21,704 bases of DNA from Acidimicrobiaceae bacterium (lineage in GTDB: Bacteria; Actinomycetota; Acidimicrobiia; Acidimicrobiales; MedAcidi-G1). How positions within the stretch are numbered: position 1 is the first letter of the stretch; every line of letters begins with the position of its first letter. Under the pieces are notes generated by a model, which was given only the letters and a program-made list of their open reading frames with translations, made no database searches and had not been told where the DNA came from. Below, piece after piece: positions 7,867 through 15,571 of the stretch. Position numbers and translations under genes: made by a program. The DNA is taken from NCBI GenBank assembly GCA_002713545.1, contig PATJ01000003.1, positions 1 through 21,704 of the forward strand, given 5' to 3'.

Positions 7867-8927
7867 ATTCTACCTAATTGAGGGGAAGAAACCTCAAAGG
7901 AATCTCTGTGAGATTGAATATTCAGTAAAATCTCGCTCATGTTTATGGAATAGGCACATATCCTCCTCAGAGACTCAGAAATACGGTCCAGGAATAGGGC
8001 TTCTGAGATTTCCATAGAACTAGATCTGAGTTCTGTCTCGAAATCCTCGAGACCCACTAAGGCTGAAGAAAGTCTCTCCTTGGCCAAGTGAATCTCGGAT
8101 ACCTTTCTCTTCCGAAAGTTAGAGATAAGGAGTTTAATCGATTCCTGCCACACCGGAATTGCATCCAAGGGTGTTTCTTCGATCGACAATTGACTGCTGT
8201 CCTCCCTCTCCAAAGTTAATTTGCAAAGAGCATATGAGTGATCGCCCATTCTTTCCATCGTCCTGACGACTTTTCCCAATTCCGACGCCTCCCATCTCGA
8301 AGTCCCCAATGAGTCCTCGATACTAGCAGACTCCAATATCTGCCCTACCTGCCTCTCAAGAAGTAGCCTGATCGCGTCCACCTCCTGCTCTCTTTCATGG
8401 CAGTCCTCTAGAACTTCCTTATCTGAACCTCCAAGAACGTCTACGACATCTCTAATTTGACTCAGGATTAGGAGATACATCCTATTCAGACTTGAGTAGA
8501 GTGGCATCTCCGAAGGACTCAGTAGACTTATCATATCTATCGAGTTTTCACTTTCCGATGATATGTCGACGCCTCTTGAGGTATTGACGAATTTCCGGAA
8601 TATCTTCCTCTCTGTTCGAGAGAATCCGGAGTTTGAACGTATTCTAATCACCTGAGTGCCTGCCAAATAAGCTGCTACTAGGTGATCGAACACCATGTTC
8701 TCTGGAACATCATCAAGATCTATTGCCACCTCCCTACGTCTGCTAATGGATGATGCTTCTGGAATCACTCTCAGGGTTCCCGATGGACGCCACTCTATTC
8801 GCACGTGGTCCTTGGCAGCCAAACCATGTTCTGTAACCCACTTCTTAGGCAGACTGACTATGAATGTGGAACCACCAGTCTGTTGTAATCTCCTTACCTC
8901 TGACTTAGGTGCTCCCTCATGATTCAC
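7863..8927 (-). CDS. phoU: Archaeal PhoU-family phosphate uptake regulator with AbrB-like N-terminal domain
   Basis: A 354-residue protein with a GTG start. Residues ~8-55 (VRRLQQTGGSTFIVSLPKKWV and following) form a SpoVT/AbrB-like swapped-hairpin DNA-binding domain. From ~120 there are two PhoU-type helical repeats, each with an acidic cluster (HEREQEVDAI around 175-185; MERMGDHSYAL around 225-235). This is the architecture of archaeal COG0704 PhoU. It probably controls phosphate uptake, and the divergent PiT transporter is the obvious target. A TATA-like TATTTATTTA lies about 26 bases upstream of the GTG, consistent with a leaderless message. Base composition is clearly lower in GC than neighbours: 7921-7980 and 8521-8580 are each 24/60 GC, while 9781-9840 in the PiT gene is 33/60. 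Confidence 0.9.
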   Translation of the reverse strand: MNHEGAPKSEVRRLQQTGGSTFIVSLPKKWVTEHGLAAKDHVRIEWRPSGTLRVIPEASSISRRREVAIDLDDVPENMVFDHLVAAYLAGTQVIRIRSNSGFSRTERKIFRKFVNTSRGVDISSESENSIDMISLLSPSEMPLYSSLNRMYLLILSQIRDVVDVLGGSDKEVLEDCHEREQEVDAIRLLLERQVGQILESASIEDSLGTSRWEASELGKVVRTMERMGDHSYALCKLTLEREDSSQLSIEETPLDAIPVWQESIKLLISNFRKRKVSEIHLAKERLSSALVGLEDFETELRSSSMEISEALFLDRISESLRRICAYSINMSEILLNIQSHRDSFEVSSPQLGRI

Positions 8928-9048
8928 GTACTTCCGAGGTGGAGTCTAAATAAATAGTTATAGTAGCCCTCTAGTGTAACGATATTAAGATAACTATATA
9001 GAAAATATATTTGTAAATCAATATACCTGTCATTTATCGCAAGGGGTC
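8928..9048. promoter_or_regulatory. AT-rich divergent promoter region of phoU and the PiT transporter
   Basis: This 121-base gap is the most AT-rich intergenic stretch in the window. For the minus-strand phoU, TATTTATTTA (about 8958-8949) is spaced ~26 bases from the GTG. For the plus-strand transporter, the A/T run AAAATATATTT (9002-9012) would place a start of transcription near 9033, leaving a short leader with AAGGGGT at 9041-9047 before the ATG at 9049. Two local palindromes, CTATATAG (8994-9001) and AAATATATTT (9003-9012), overlap this box. Assignment rests on spacing and composition only. Confidence 0.6.
8954..8997. repeat. Inverted repeat ATAGTTAT ... ATAACTAT, candidate operator
   Basis: The 8-base arms at 8954-8961 and 8990-8997 are perfect inverse complements separated by 28 bases. 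They sit between the two TATA-like elements of the divergent phoU and PiT genes, and each arm is next to one of them. A symmetric regulator such as the AbrB-domain PhoU could bind there to control both genes. The A/T richness means chance occurrence is possible. Confidence 0.35.
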
Positions 9049-11172
9049 ATGGAACCGATAATGAGTCTAGTCCTGATTGTATCTCTGGTGGTTTGTGCCT
9101 ACATGGCATGGAACATCGGAGCTAATGATGTTGCCAATGCAATGGGTACGTCTGTCGGGTCAAGGGCCCTTACGCTCAAGCAGGCAGTGATCATAGCCGC
9201 CATATTCGAGTTCGCAGGTGCGTTCTTCGCTGGTGACGCGGTTACGGACACCGTGCGAAAGGGCATCCTCTCTGTGGACTTCGAGACGGTCACGGAAAGC
9301 TTCGCGAACGATCTGATGTACGGGTTCATTGCGGCCATGATGGCTGCCGCGGTTTGGCTTACCGTAGCAACCAGATACGGGCTGCCCGTATCCACAACTC
9401 ACAGCATAATCGGCGGTATTGTCGGTGTGGGGCTGGTTCTCGAGGTTCAGCATGACACCTCCCTGATCGACTGGGAGGTCATCCAGAAGGTCGTGATGTC
9501 ATGGGTGGCTAGCCCGCTGATGGGCGCCCTCCTGGCGTTCTTCACTTTCTTCATAGTTAGGGAGACCATCCTCGAGGCCGACGACCCGATTGGGAGGTCG
9601 AGGTGGCTCGCACCGATACTGGCTATACCGACATTCTTCGTCCTAGGGCTGGCGCTCCAGTTCAAGGCCCTGAAGGGTTTCTTCTCGAGGGCGCAGTCAG
9701 AGGGGTGGATTGAGAGCAAGTACGACTGGTTGCCAGTCAAGGAGAACGGTTCCTGGAACCCGATGGACGCCAACGCCTGGTTCCCGATCAACAGCCTGAT
9801 TCTTGCCAGCATTGTCGCTGTAATTGCGGCAGCGGTCCTCGGTTACGTCCTGAGGAACTACGAGTTCAAGGGAGAGGAGGACGGCTTCCACGGGGTCGAG
9901 AGGATTTTCGTCTGGCTGCAGGTCATCACCGCTGCCTACGTCGCCTTCGCCCATGGGGCTAACGACAGGTCGAACGCGATCGGGCCAATGGCCGCCGTGT
10001 ACCAGGTCCTGTCTAGCGGCGGGGAATTGGCCGAGTCGGCTGAAGTTCCCGTTTGGCTGGTGCTCCTCGGGAGCGCTGGAATAGCGATTGGTGTTATGAC
10101 CTGGGGATGGAGGGTCATGGACACCATAGGGACCAAGATCACTGACATCACGCCCACGAGGGGATTCGCTGCCGAGTTCGGGGCCGCGACCACCATACTG
10201 ATCTTCTCGATGCCCTTCCTCGCAGTACCTGTCTCGACCACTCACACGCTGGTCGGAGCAGTGGTCGGCGTTGGCCTGGCTGGGGGCGCGAAGGCTGTCG
10301 ACTTCAGGGTGTTCGGCAAGATCTTCGCTTCATGGGTCGCGAGCCTCCCAGCTGCTGGATTCGGCTCGATATTGATATTCGTCGCCGTTGCTTCTGATCC
10401 GATCAAGCTACTGGTGGTGATACCAATTGCTCTAGCCGGTGTTGGTTACGTGATTTGGAGCACGCGCGACGATGAGATCTACGTCGAGGACGCCCTCGCT
10501 GAGGTTGGTGGCGGCCCCGAGGTCGGGTCCCCTACCTACTTCGAGCTGTTCCACACTCATGCTGAGGCGGTGAACGAGACCGTTGAGCACATGCTGGTCG
10601 CTGTCAATGCCGCTGCTGACGGAAAGGACCCGTCTGAGGAGATAGAGGCCACTGTGGCCGCTGAGCTCAGGGCTGACAACATCAAGAACGACCTGAGGAA
10701 GGCGATTGGCTCTGGCCAGTGGAGCCTCCTCCTGAGGTCGGAGGACTTCATGGAGATGCTGAGCAAGCAGGACAGGATAGCGGACTATGCGCAGAATGTG
10801 GCTGAGCAGCTGTCGTTCAGGCCGCTTTACGAGAATGAGGGGGCCAGGGAAGCCCTGAAGGAGATGGGAGAGTCAGTGGCAAAGACCGCTTCACTCTACG
10901 AGGAGTCGGTCACCGCACTCCGTGACCTGACCCTTTCCGGGTACACCAAGGCGGGTCGCGAGAAGCTAGGCGAGCTGATTGACAAGGTGAACCTGGCCGA
11001 GCACGATGCAGATCTAGTCGAGGGCAGGGCAGCGTCCCTGGTCTTCAGCGAGGGAGACGATGAGGCTCTCGCAGCCATGCACATGTACAGGGTCCTACAG
11101 AGGATGGACGACGTTGCGAATGCTTGCGAGTCGGCGGCTAACGCCTTCCTTCCGATAGTCTACAACAACTAG
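9049..11172 (+). CDS. PiT-family phosphate transporter fused to a C-terminal PhoU/DUF47-like domain
   Basis: A 707-residue protein. Residues 1-470 are a PiT (inorganic phosphate, proton- or sodium-coupled) permease with both halves of the family signature: GANDVANAMGTSVGS (24-38) and AHGANDRSNAIGP (301-313), plus the paired PVSTTH motifs at 113-118 and 394-399. A hydrophilic loop (~205-245) separates the halves. Residues ~495-707 are all-helical and acidic, with repeats resembling the PhoU/DUF47 Pit-accessory proteins (for example LSKQDRIADYAQNVAEQL and MHMYRVLQRMDDVANACESAANAF). Normally that accessory is a separate gene. It is divergent from phoU. The ATG at 9049 is used; another at 9061 is possible. 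Its stop (CTAG) is shared with the convergent PAP2 gene. Confidence 0.93.
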   Translation: MEPIMSLVLIVSLVVCAYMAWNIGANDVANAMGTSVGSRALTLKQAVIIAAIFEFAGAFFAGDAVTDTVRKGILSVDFETVTESFANDLMYGFIAAMMAAAVWLTVATRYGLPVSTTHSIIGGIVGVGLVLEVQHDTSLIDWEVIQKVVMSWVASPLMGALLAFFTFFIVRETILEADDPIGRSRWLAPILAIPTFFVLGLALQFKALKGFFSRAQSEGWIESKYDWLPVKENGSWNPMDANAWFPINSLILASIVAVIAAAVLGYVLRNYEFKGEEDGFHGVERIFVWLQVITAAYVAFAHGANDRSNAIGPMAAVYQVLSSGGELAESAEVPVWLVLLGSAGIAIGVMTWGWRVMDTIGTKITDITPTRGFAAEFGAATTILIFSMPFLAVPVSTTHTLVGAVVGVGLAGGAKAVDFRVFGKIFASWVASLPAAGFGSILIFVAVASDPIKLLVVIPIALAGVGYVIWSTRDDEIYVEDALAEVGGGPEVGSPTYFELFHTHAEAVNETVEHMLVAVNAAADGKDPSEEIEATVAAELRADNIKNDLRKAIGSGQWSLLLRSEDFMEMLSKQDRIADYAQNVAEQLSFRPLYENEGAREALKEMGESVAKTASLYEESVTALRDLTLSGYTKAGREKLGELIDKVNLAEHDADLVEGRAASLVFSEGDDEALAAMHMYRVLQRMDDVANACESAANAFLPIVYNN

Positions 11173-12014
11173 TCCTGCCAGCCGCTCTCGGTGGCCATCT
11201 CTGATGGCCCCTTGCGCTCCACCATCTCCATGACGGGCAGGAAGAGCCTCCAGCAAACCACTCCCACCAATGCGCCGGTGAACAGGTCGAACAGGTAGTG
11301 CTGCTTGGTGGCGAGGATGCTTATGCATAGCAGCACCCACTCGATCCACAGTATGGCGATGAACGCGGAAGCTGCCTTGCTCTCCGGGTGCTCCCTGACG
11401 ACCCAGAAGGTCATCAGCCTGGCGAGCAGGTACGAGTGGACGATGTGGAGGCTCGGCCAAGCGTTCCAGGGATTGTCGGAGAAGTGGATGAAGCCGAAGA
11501 GCGCGTCCTCCAACGCGTTGGGGGGGTGGTCCAGCCAATGGGTGTCGAGCTGGTCCCTGAGATCGATCTCGGCAGGCAGCGCCATGAAGAAGAAGACGCA
11601 CAGCATCGTGGCGAGCGCTAGCCCCTGGATTCCCAGTGCTAGCTCCATCCTGCCCCTGTCATCACGGGGGGCGATGAAGAGTGTCGCTGGGTAGAAGAGG
11701 TACAGCGCGGCATACGGGATGATCATCCAATTTATCACGGGGAAGTCTCGGTCGAAGGCTATCTCGGGATCCCAGACGGTCGAAAGGTAGCTTGCCGCGA
11801 TGTTGTTTGAAGCGAAGTAGGGGATCGCCACGCAGGACACACCCAATGCGAATACGAACAGGGTGAACATCCACCCGCCCATGTCCTCCCTGCGAGACCA
11901 CATTGGCCTCCACACGCCCTTCCAGGGCAGGAGAATAGACAGTGGCGCCCTTCCATCCACGAGCACGCGTGGCAGGGTTCGTTCATGAACAAAGCGCAAG
12001 GGCCACTCATTCAT
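11169..12014 (-). CDS. PAP2-superfamily membrane phosphatase
   Basis: A 281-residue protein with about six membrane segments after a ~45-residue cytoplasmic-looking N-terminus. The C-terminal half holds the PAP2 core: WNAWPSLHIVHSYL (183-196, H190) and TKQHYLFDLFTG (236-247, H239 and D243), which supply the phosphatase His and Asp. The KxxxxxxRP motif of classical PAP2 is not obvious, so it resembles the PAP2_3/inositol-phosphorylceramide-synthase-like branch. Substrates in the family are lipid phosphates or other phosphate esters on the outer membrane face. The ATG overlaps the symporter end by 8 bases, so it should be translated from the same TPP-riboswitch-controlled message. It may serve lipid metabolism or act on thiamine phosphates (inference). 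Confidence 0.85.
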   Translation of the reverse strand: MNEWPLRFVHERTLPRVLVDGRAPLSILLPWKGVWRPMWSRREDMGGWMFTLFVFALGVSCVAIPYFASNNIAASYLSTVWDPEIAFDRDFPVINWMIIPYAALYLFYPATLFIAPRDDRGRMELALGIQGLALATMLCVFFFMALPAEIDLRDQLDTHWLDHPPNALEDALFGFIHFSDNPWNAWPSLHIVHSYLLARLMTFWVVREHPESKAASAFIAILWIEWVLLCISILATKQHYLFDLFTGALVGVVCWRLFLPVMEMVERKGPSEMATESGWQD

Positions 12015-13470
12015 CGTCAGGGAGTGCGAAGGACCCAGCGACCGTCACGATGGAGGAGCCTATTACCGCTGAGAGGAATACGTGCAGGTTCGCTAGGCCG
12101 AACTCGTTTGTAGGCGAGAAAACATACCATATGCCTGTTCCAAGATCTTCTGTGAATGTGCCGTATGCGACTACGGATAGCAACCCACAGACTGCACCCA
12201 GTAGTGCACCTCTGGCCGACACCTCGCCCCACAGTGAGAGAAGGACTGGCATAACCGTGGCTGCAGCTAACAAGTCGGCGAAGAGGAATATCTGAAACAC
12301 ACCGAGTGCATCGAAGGTGAACAATCCAATGATGGGGACACTGAAAGGAACGGTAGGGCCAGTGGCCAGATAGATTGCTATGGGAATCATGCCGATTGTC
12401 AAGTAACGCGCATTCTGCAGACTCATCGTGCTATCGCTGAGGTCTCTTGATATCGAAGCCACAATGGCATTTTGCAGGGTATCGACGCTGGAGCATACCA
12501 GAGCGATTGCAAGGACGATGAATGCGGCTACAAACAGAACACCGGCATCCTCAATCAGGTAGAAGAAGGCTGCAGACGGGTCGGTAACGGCCCCCTGCCC
12601 AGCGACGACGGTCCCGAGGACGCCCATCACGAATACCAGCGGGAGGACGAGGGCCGCAGCGAGCCATGCCCCCTTGGCCAGGGCCTCGTCGGACTCAGAC
12701 GCCCACGCCCGCTGCCAGTTCCCCTGGGAGAACATCTCAGCAGCGGTGATAGCGATGATCAGAGCCAGGCCCGAATCGAAAGATTCCATGTACGACATAG
12801 ACCCGATGCTCCAGGAGTCTTCGGGGTTGTATGCCCTAGCATCATCAATCAGCCCCCCGATGTCTCCGCCGAAAAGAACGAGCAAGAGGACCACCACGAG
12901 GAACATGATGGTCCACGCCTGGACTCTGTCGGTCGCTAGGGATGCTGGAAGGCCGCCTCTGGATACGTACCCTGCGGTGACAATCCCAACAAGTGCCATG
13001 GGGATTAGCGGCTCCATCTCGGAGAGAGTCTCCATCCCCTTGCCGATTGCAGTGAACTCGGCGAACAGGAAGGTGAACATGTATAGCACCGAAATCAGCC
13101 CCACGTAGACCTGCATTGGCCTGCCTAGGCGGATGCGCACGTAGTCGGCCAGAGTCACTCCCGACGGCAGCCTCTCGCGGATCATCGGTCCGACATACGC
13201 CAGAAGTAGGAATGGCATGGACGCGGAGACGGCGTAGCCGACTACATCCCAGAACCCGCCGTAGTAGCCGACCTCCGATGGGCCGAAAAGGATCCATATC
13301 CCCATCCCGGAGGCGAACAGGCTCAGCCCGATTCGCAGCCAGTCCTGCGAGCCCCTGGCCGAGAGGTAGTCATCGGCCTCGATCTCCTTGGCATTCGATG
13401 CTTGGTATCCGATGTAACCGAAGACACCCAGCGTTGCAATCATCAATCCGTATGCGATATTCGTATCCAT
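12007..13470 (-). CDS. Sodium:solute symporter (SSS) family transporter under a TPP riboswitch; probable thiamine or thiamine-precursor importer
   Basis: A 487-residue polytopic protein with about 13 hydrophobic segments. The SSS fold is indicated by the N-terminal DDYLSARGSQDW, the SGMGIWILFGPSEVGYYGG segment, TEFTAIGKG-like helix 4 (FAEFTAIGKGM) and the ALVCSSVDTLQNAIVASISRDL helix late in the chain, all family landmarks. The SSS family moves proline, sugars, urea, pantothenate and others. Proximity to P5C dehydrogenase would suggest proline. However, a TPP riboswitch lies directly upstream, which points to thiamine or its pyrimidine precursor; the SAR11 ThiV transporter is an SSS protein with the same control. 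GGAGG at 13482-13478 gives a strong ribosome site 7 bases before the ATG and is part of the riboswitch 3' end. Confidence 0.88.
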   Translation of the reverse strand: MDTNIAYGLMIATLGVFGYIGYQASNAKEIEADDYLSARGSQDWLRIGLSLFASGMGIWILFGPSEVGYYGGFWDVVGYAVSASMPFLLLAYVGPMIRERLPSGVTLADYVRIRLGRPMQVYVGLISVLYMFTFLFAEFTAIGKGMETLSEMEPLIPMALVGIVTAGYVSRGGLPASLATDRVQAWTIMFLVVVLLLVLFGGDIGGLIDDARAYNPEDSWSIGSMSYMESFDSGLALIIAITAAEMFSQGNWQRAWASESDEALAKGAWLAAALVLPLVFVMGVLGTVVAGQGAVTDPSAAFFYLIEDAGVLFVAAFIVLAIALVCSSVDTLQNAIVASISRDLSDSTMSLQNARYLTIGMIPIAIYLATGPTVPFSVPIIGLFTFDALGVFQIFLFADLLAAATVMPVLLSLWGEVSARGALLGAVCGLLSVVAYGTFTEDLGTGIWYVFSPTNEFGLANLHVFLSAVIGSSIVTVAGSFALPDDE

Positions 13471-13473
13471 TTC

Positions 13474-13567
13474 TCTCCCTCCGCTGGTATTACCCAGATC
13501 AGGTCAAGGGGTCGTCGCCTCGCGGCGACCTCTCAGCACTAAGCTCCCCCGTTTCCCCCCTGGGAAA
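13474..13567 (-). promoter_or_regulatory. TPP (thiamine pyrophosphate) riboswitch
   Basis: Read on the minus strand this matches the THI-box consensus. It has CTGAGA (13536-13531), then a GTCGCC-GCGA-GGCGAC hairpin (13529-13514) with a GNRA loop as the variable arm, ACCCCTTGACCTGATCTGG (13512-13494), the CTGG/CCAG P5 stem around GTAATA (13497-13484), and GCGGAGGGA (13484-13476). The P2 pairing GGGG/CCCC and the P4 pairing CCT/AGG can be drawn. P1 is short: TTTC near 13567 can pair with GAGA at 13477-13474, and the exact 5' limit is uncertain. The GGAGG ribosome site of the symporter lies inside P4/P1, so binding of TPP should block translation. No terminator hairpin with a T-run is seen. Confidence 0.93.
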
Positions 13568-13589
13568 CAGGATATTCAATGTTGGGACC

Positions 13590-15212
13590 TCATTCGTCCG
13601 CTCCCATGAACGGGTATGTCCAGTCCTGGGGTATGTCGAGGGTCCTCTTGACTGAGCGTGGCGATATCCACCGGAGCAGGTTGAGGGGGCCCCCTGCCTT
13701 GTCGTTGGTGCCAGACGCCCTAGCCCCCCCGAATGGCTGCTGGGCCACTACGGCCCCGGTTGGCTTGTCGTTGATGTAGAAGTTCCCGGCAGTGAACCTG
13801 AGGGCCTCGTAGGCCTTCTGGACGTTCTCCTCGGAGCTCGAGAATATTGAACCGGTCAGTGCGTAGGGAGAAGCCTTGTCACATACTTCTAGGACGCTCT
13901 CGAAGTCTTCGTCGTCGTAGAGGTAGACTGTCAGGACGGGGCCGAATATCTCCTCTATCATGGACTCGGAGTCCGGATCGGTGGTTACGATTACCGTTGG
14001 CTCGATGAAGTACCCTACCGAGTCGTCATACCCCCCTCCGCAGACGATCTCGCAGGTGTCTCTCTCGGATGCCCTGTCGATGTATCCGGAGATCTTGTCG
14101 AACGCCCTCTTGTCGATGACCGCGGTCATGAAGTTAGTGAAGTCCCTGGCATCGCCCATCTTTATTTTGCCAATCTCCGTTATCAGGTTCTCTGAAATCC
14201 CCTCCCATACGGACCGTGGGACGTAAGCGCGGCTTGCCGCTGAGCACTTCTGCCCCTGATACTCGAATGACCCCCTGAGCAGGGCCACTAGAAGGCCCCT
14301 CCTGTCGCAGTCCGGGTGAGCGACCACGAAGTCCTTGCCTCCCGTCTCGCCCACTATGCGCGGGTATGACCGTAGCCCCGGCAGTGCCAGCCCTATCTCC
14401 TGCCAGAGCCCCTGGAAGGTGGCGGTCGAGCCAGTGAAGTGCAGGCCCGCGAAGTCGGGGTTGGACAGTGCGACTTCCGTGATCTCGGCACCCGATCCGG
14501 GGAGGAAGTTGATTACCCCCGGGGGAAGTCCTGCTTCCAACATTAGTTGCATCAGAACGTAGTTTGAGAGGTATGAGTTCCTACTGGGCTTCCAGACGCC
14601 GGTGCACCCGACGATTGCCGGTGCGCTGGGGAGGTTCGCAGCGATGCTCGAGAAGTTGAACGGGGTTATCGATAGTACGAATCCCTCGAGGGGCCGGATG
14701 TCAGTAGTGTTCAGGACGCCCTCGGGAGAGACCAGTGGCTGGAAGTCGTCATGGAAGCCCCTGGCGTAGTGGCAGTTGAACCTCCAGAAGTCTATCAGTT
14801 CGCATGCAGCGTCTATCTCGGCCTGGAATGCCGTCTTGGATTGGTTTAGCATGGTTGCCGCGTTGACCCTCATCCTCCAGTCGCCGGCAAGCAAGTCCGC
14901 GCATCTCTCGAAAATCTCGCACCTTGCTTCGAGACCGATCCCTATCCACTCGCCCTGGGCGTTGACCGCTGCATCGCAGGCCGCCTCAATCTGATCCCTG
15001 CCTGCAAGGTGGACTTTGGCGATAACGTGCCCGTGGTCATGAGGCACGACTTGGGTCGTCGTGGTACCAGTGTAGACCTCCTCGCCATTGATGATGCAGG
15101 GTATCTCGATGACCTCGGACAGCTGCCTGTCGATCTCTTCCATCAGAGACTCTCTTTCGGAGCTTCCTGGAGCGTATCCCAATATTGGCTCATTCATGGG
15201 TTGTTCCGACAT
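13590..15212 (-). CDS. L-glutamate gamma-semialdehyde (P5C) dehydrogenase
   Basis: A 540-residue aldehyde dehydrogenase of the ALDH4 type, oxidising P5C/glutamate semialdehyde to glutamate with NAD as the second step of proline breakdown. Motifs: ITPFNFSSIAANLP (182-195, N186), GSTATFQGLW in the cofactor site, GETGGKDFVVAH with general base E289, and EYQGQKCSAASRAYV with nucleophile C323. The C-terminal FGGARASGTNDKAGGP is a specific mark of P5C dehydrogenases. The single-domain length (~540) resembles mitochondrial and Bacteroidetes enzymes rather than PutA. No proline dehydrogenase is in the window. It sits 48 bases after the small zinc-ribbon gene, and an A-rich TAGAAAATC in that gap could be its own promoter. 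An ATG at codon 6 is an alternative start. Confidence 0.93.
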   Translation of the reverse strand: MSEQPMNEPILGYAPGSSERESLMEEIDRQLSEVIEIPCIINGEEVYTGTTTTQVVPHDHGHVIAKVHLAGRDQIEAACDAAVNAQGEWIGIGLEARCEIFERCADLLAGDWRMRVNAATMLNQSKTAFQAEIDAACELIDFWRFNCHYARGFHDDFQPLVSPEGVLNTTDIRPLEGFVLSITPFNFSSIAANLPSAPAIVGCTGVWKPSRNSYLSNYVLMQLMLEAGLPPGVINFLPGSGAEITEVALSNPDFAGLHFTGSTATFQGLWQEIGLALPGLRSYPRIVGETGGKDFVVAHPDCDRRGLLVALLRGSFEYQGQKCSAASRAYVPRSVWEGISENLITEIGKIKMGDARDFTNFMTAVIDKRAFDKISGYIDRASERDTCEIVCGGGYDDSVGYFIEPTVIVTTDPDSESMIEEIFGPVLTVYLYDDEDFESVLEVCDKASPYALTGSIFSSSEENVQKAYEALRFTAGNFYINDKPTGAVVAQQPFGGARASGTNDKAGGPLNLLRWISPRSVKRTLDIPQDWTYPFMGADE

Positions 15213-15260
15213 GATGCTCGCTGACGGCGTCCATCTAACATTGTTACGATTGGGGATTTT

Positions 15261-15548
15261 CTAAGTCCACTCGGTCGGTTCGTCCTTCTTGGCCTTCTTC
15301 CAGTGCCTGTAGCAGGACTTGCAAACAGTGATTCTACGGGAGTCCCTGCTGAGTCCTGACTCGCCCCAAACATCTGCTGCTCTGTCGAACGCTAGCTTGC
15401 GGCCCCCTACCTTCTTGTCCGCCCAGTTCTGACATCCTGCGACATCGCATCTGACCTCCCCGACGTACTCATCGTCCGACTTCGAGGAAGAATTGGCATC
15501 TATGCCGGCCTCCTTGCGCCTCTTGCGGGCGTTGGACTTGAATCCCAT
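15261..15548 (-). CDS. Small basic zinc-ribbon-like protein, function unknown
   Basis: A 95-residue protein I do not recognise. It begins with a basic stretch (KSNARKRRKEAG), has an acidic linker (~24-30), then C34-x4-C39 and, later, C76-x2-C79 followed by a Lys-rich tail (YRHWKKAKKDEP). The two cysteine pairs, 36 residues apart, look like a single zinc-binding site, and the charge pattern fits a nucleic-acid or ribosome-associated protein (inference). It lies 23 bases downstream of purA and 48 upstream of the P5C dehydrogenase gene, all on one strand. A clear coding frame between two tightly spaced genes and the patterned cysteines support it as a real gene. Confidence 0.75.
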   Translation of the reverse strand: MGFKSNARKRRKEAGIDANSSSKSDDEYVGEVRCDVAGCQNWADKKVGGRKLAFDRAADVWGESGLSRDSRRITVCKSCYRHWKKAKKDEPTEWT

Positions 15549-15571
15549 GTGTGTCCGTCCGTGTCAGTCGA

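Noticed and set aside
12007-13470. Annotation as a proline symporter (putP) from its P5C dehydrogenase neighbour
   Set aside because: The TPP riboswitch directly upstream is stronger evidence for thiamine-related transport; no proline dehydrogenase is in the window. Proline is still possible.
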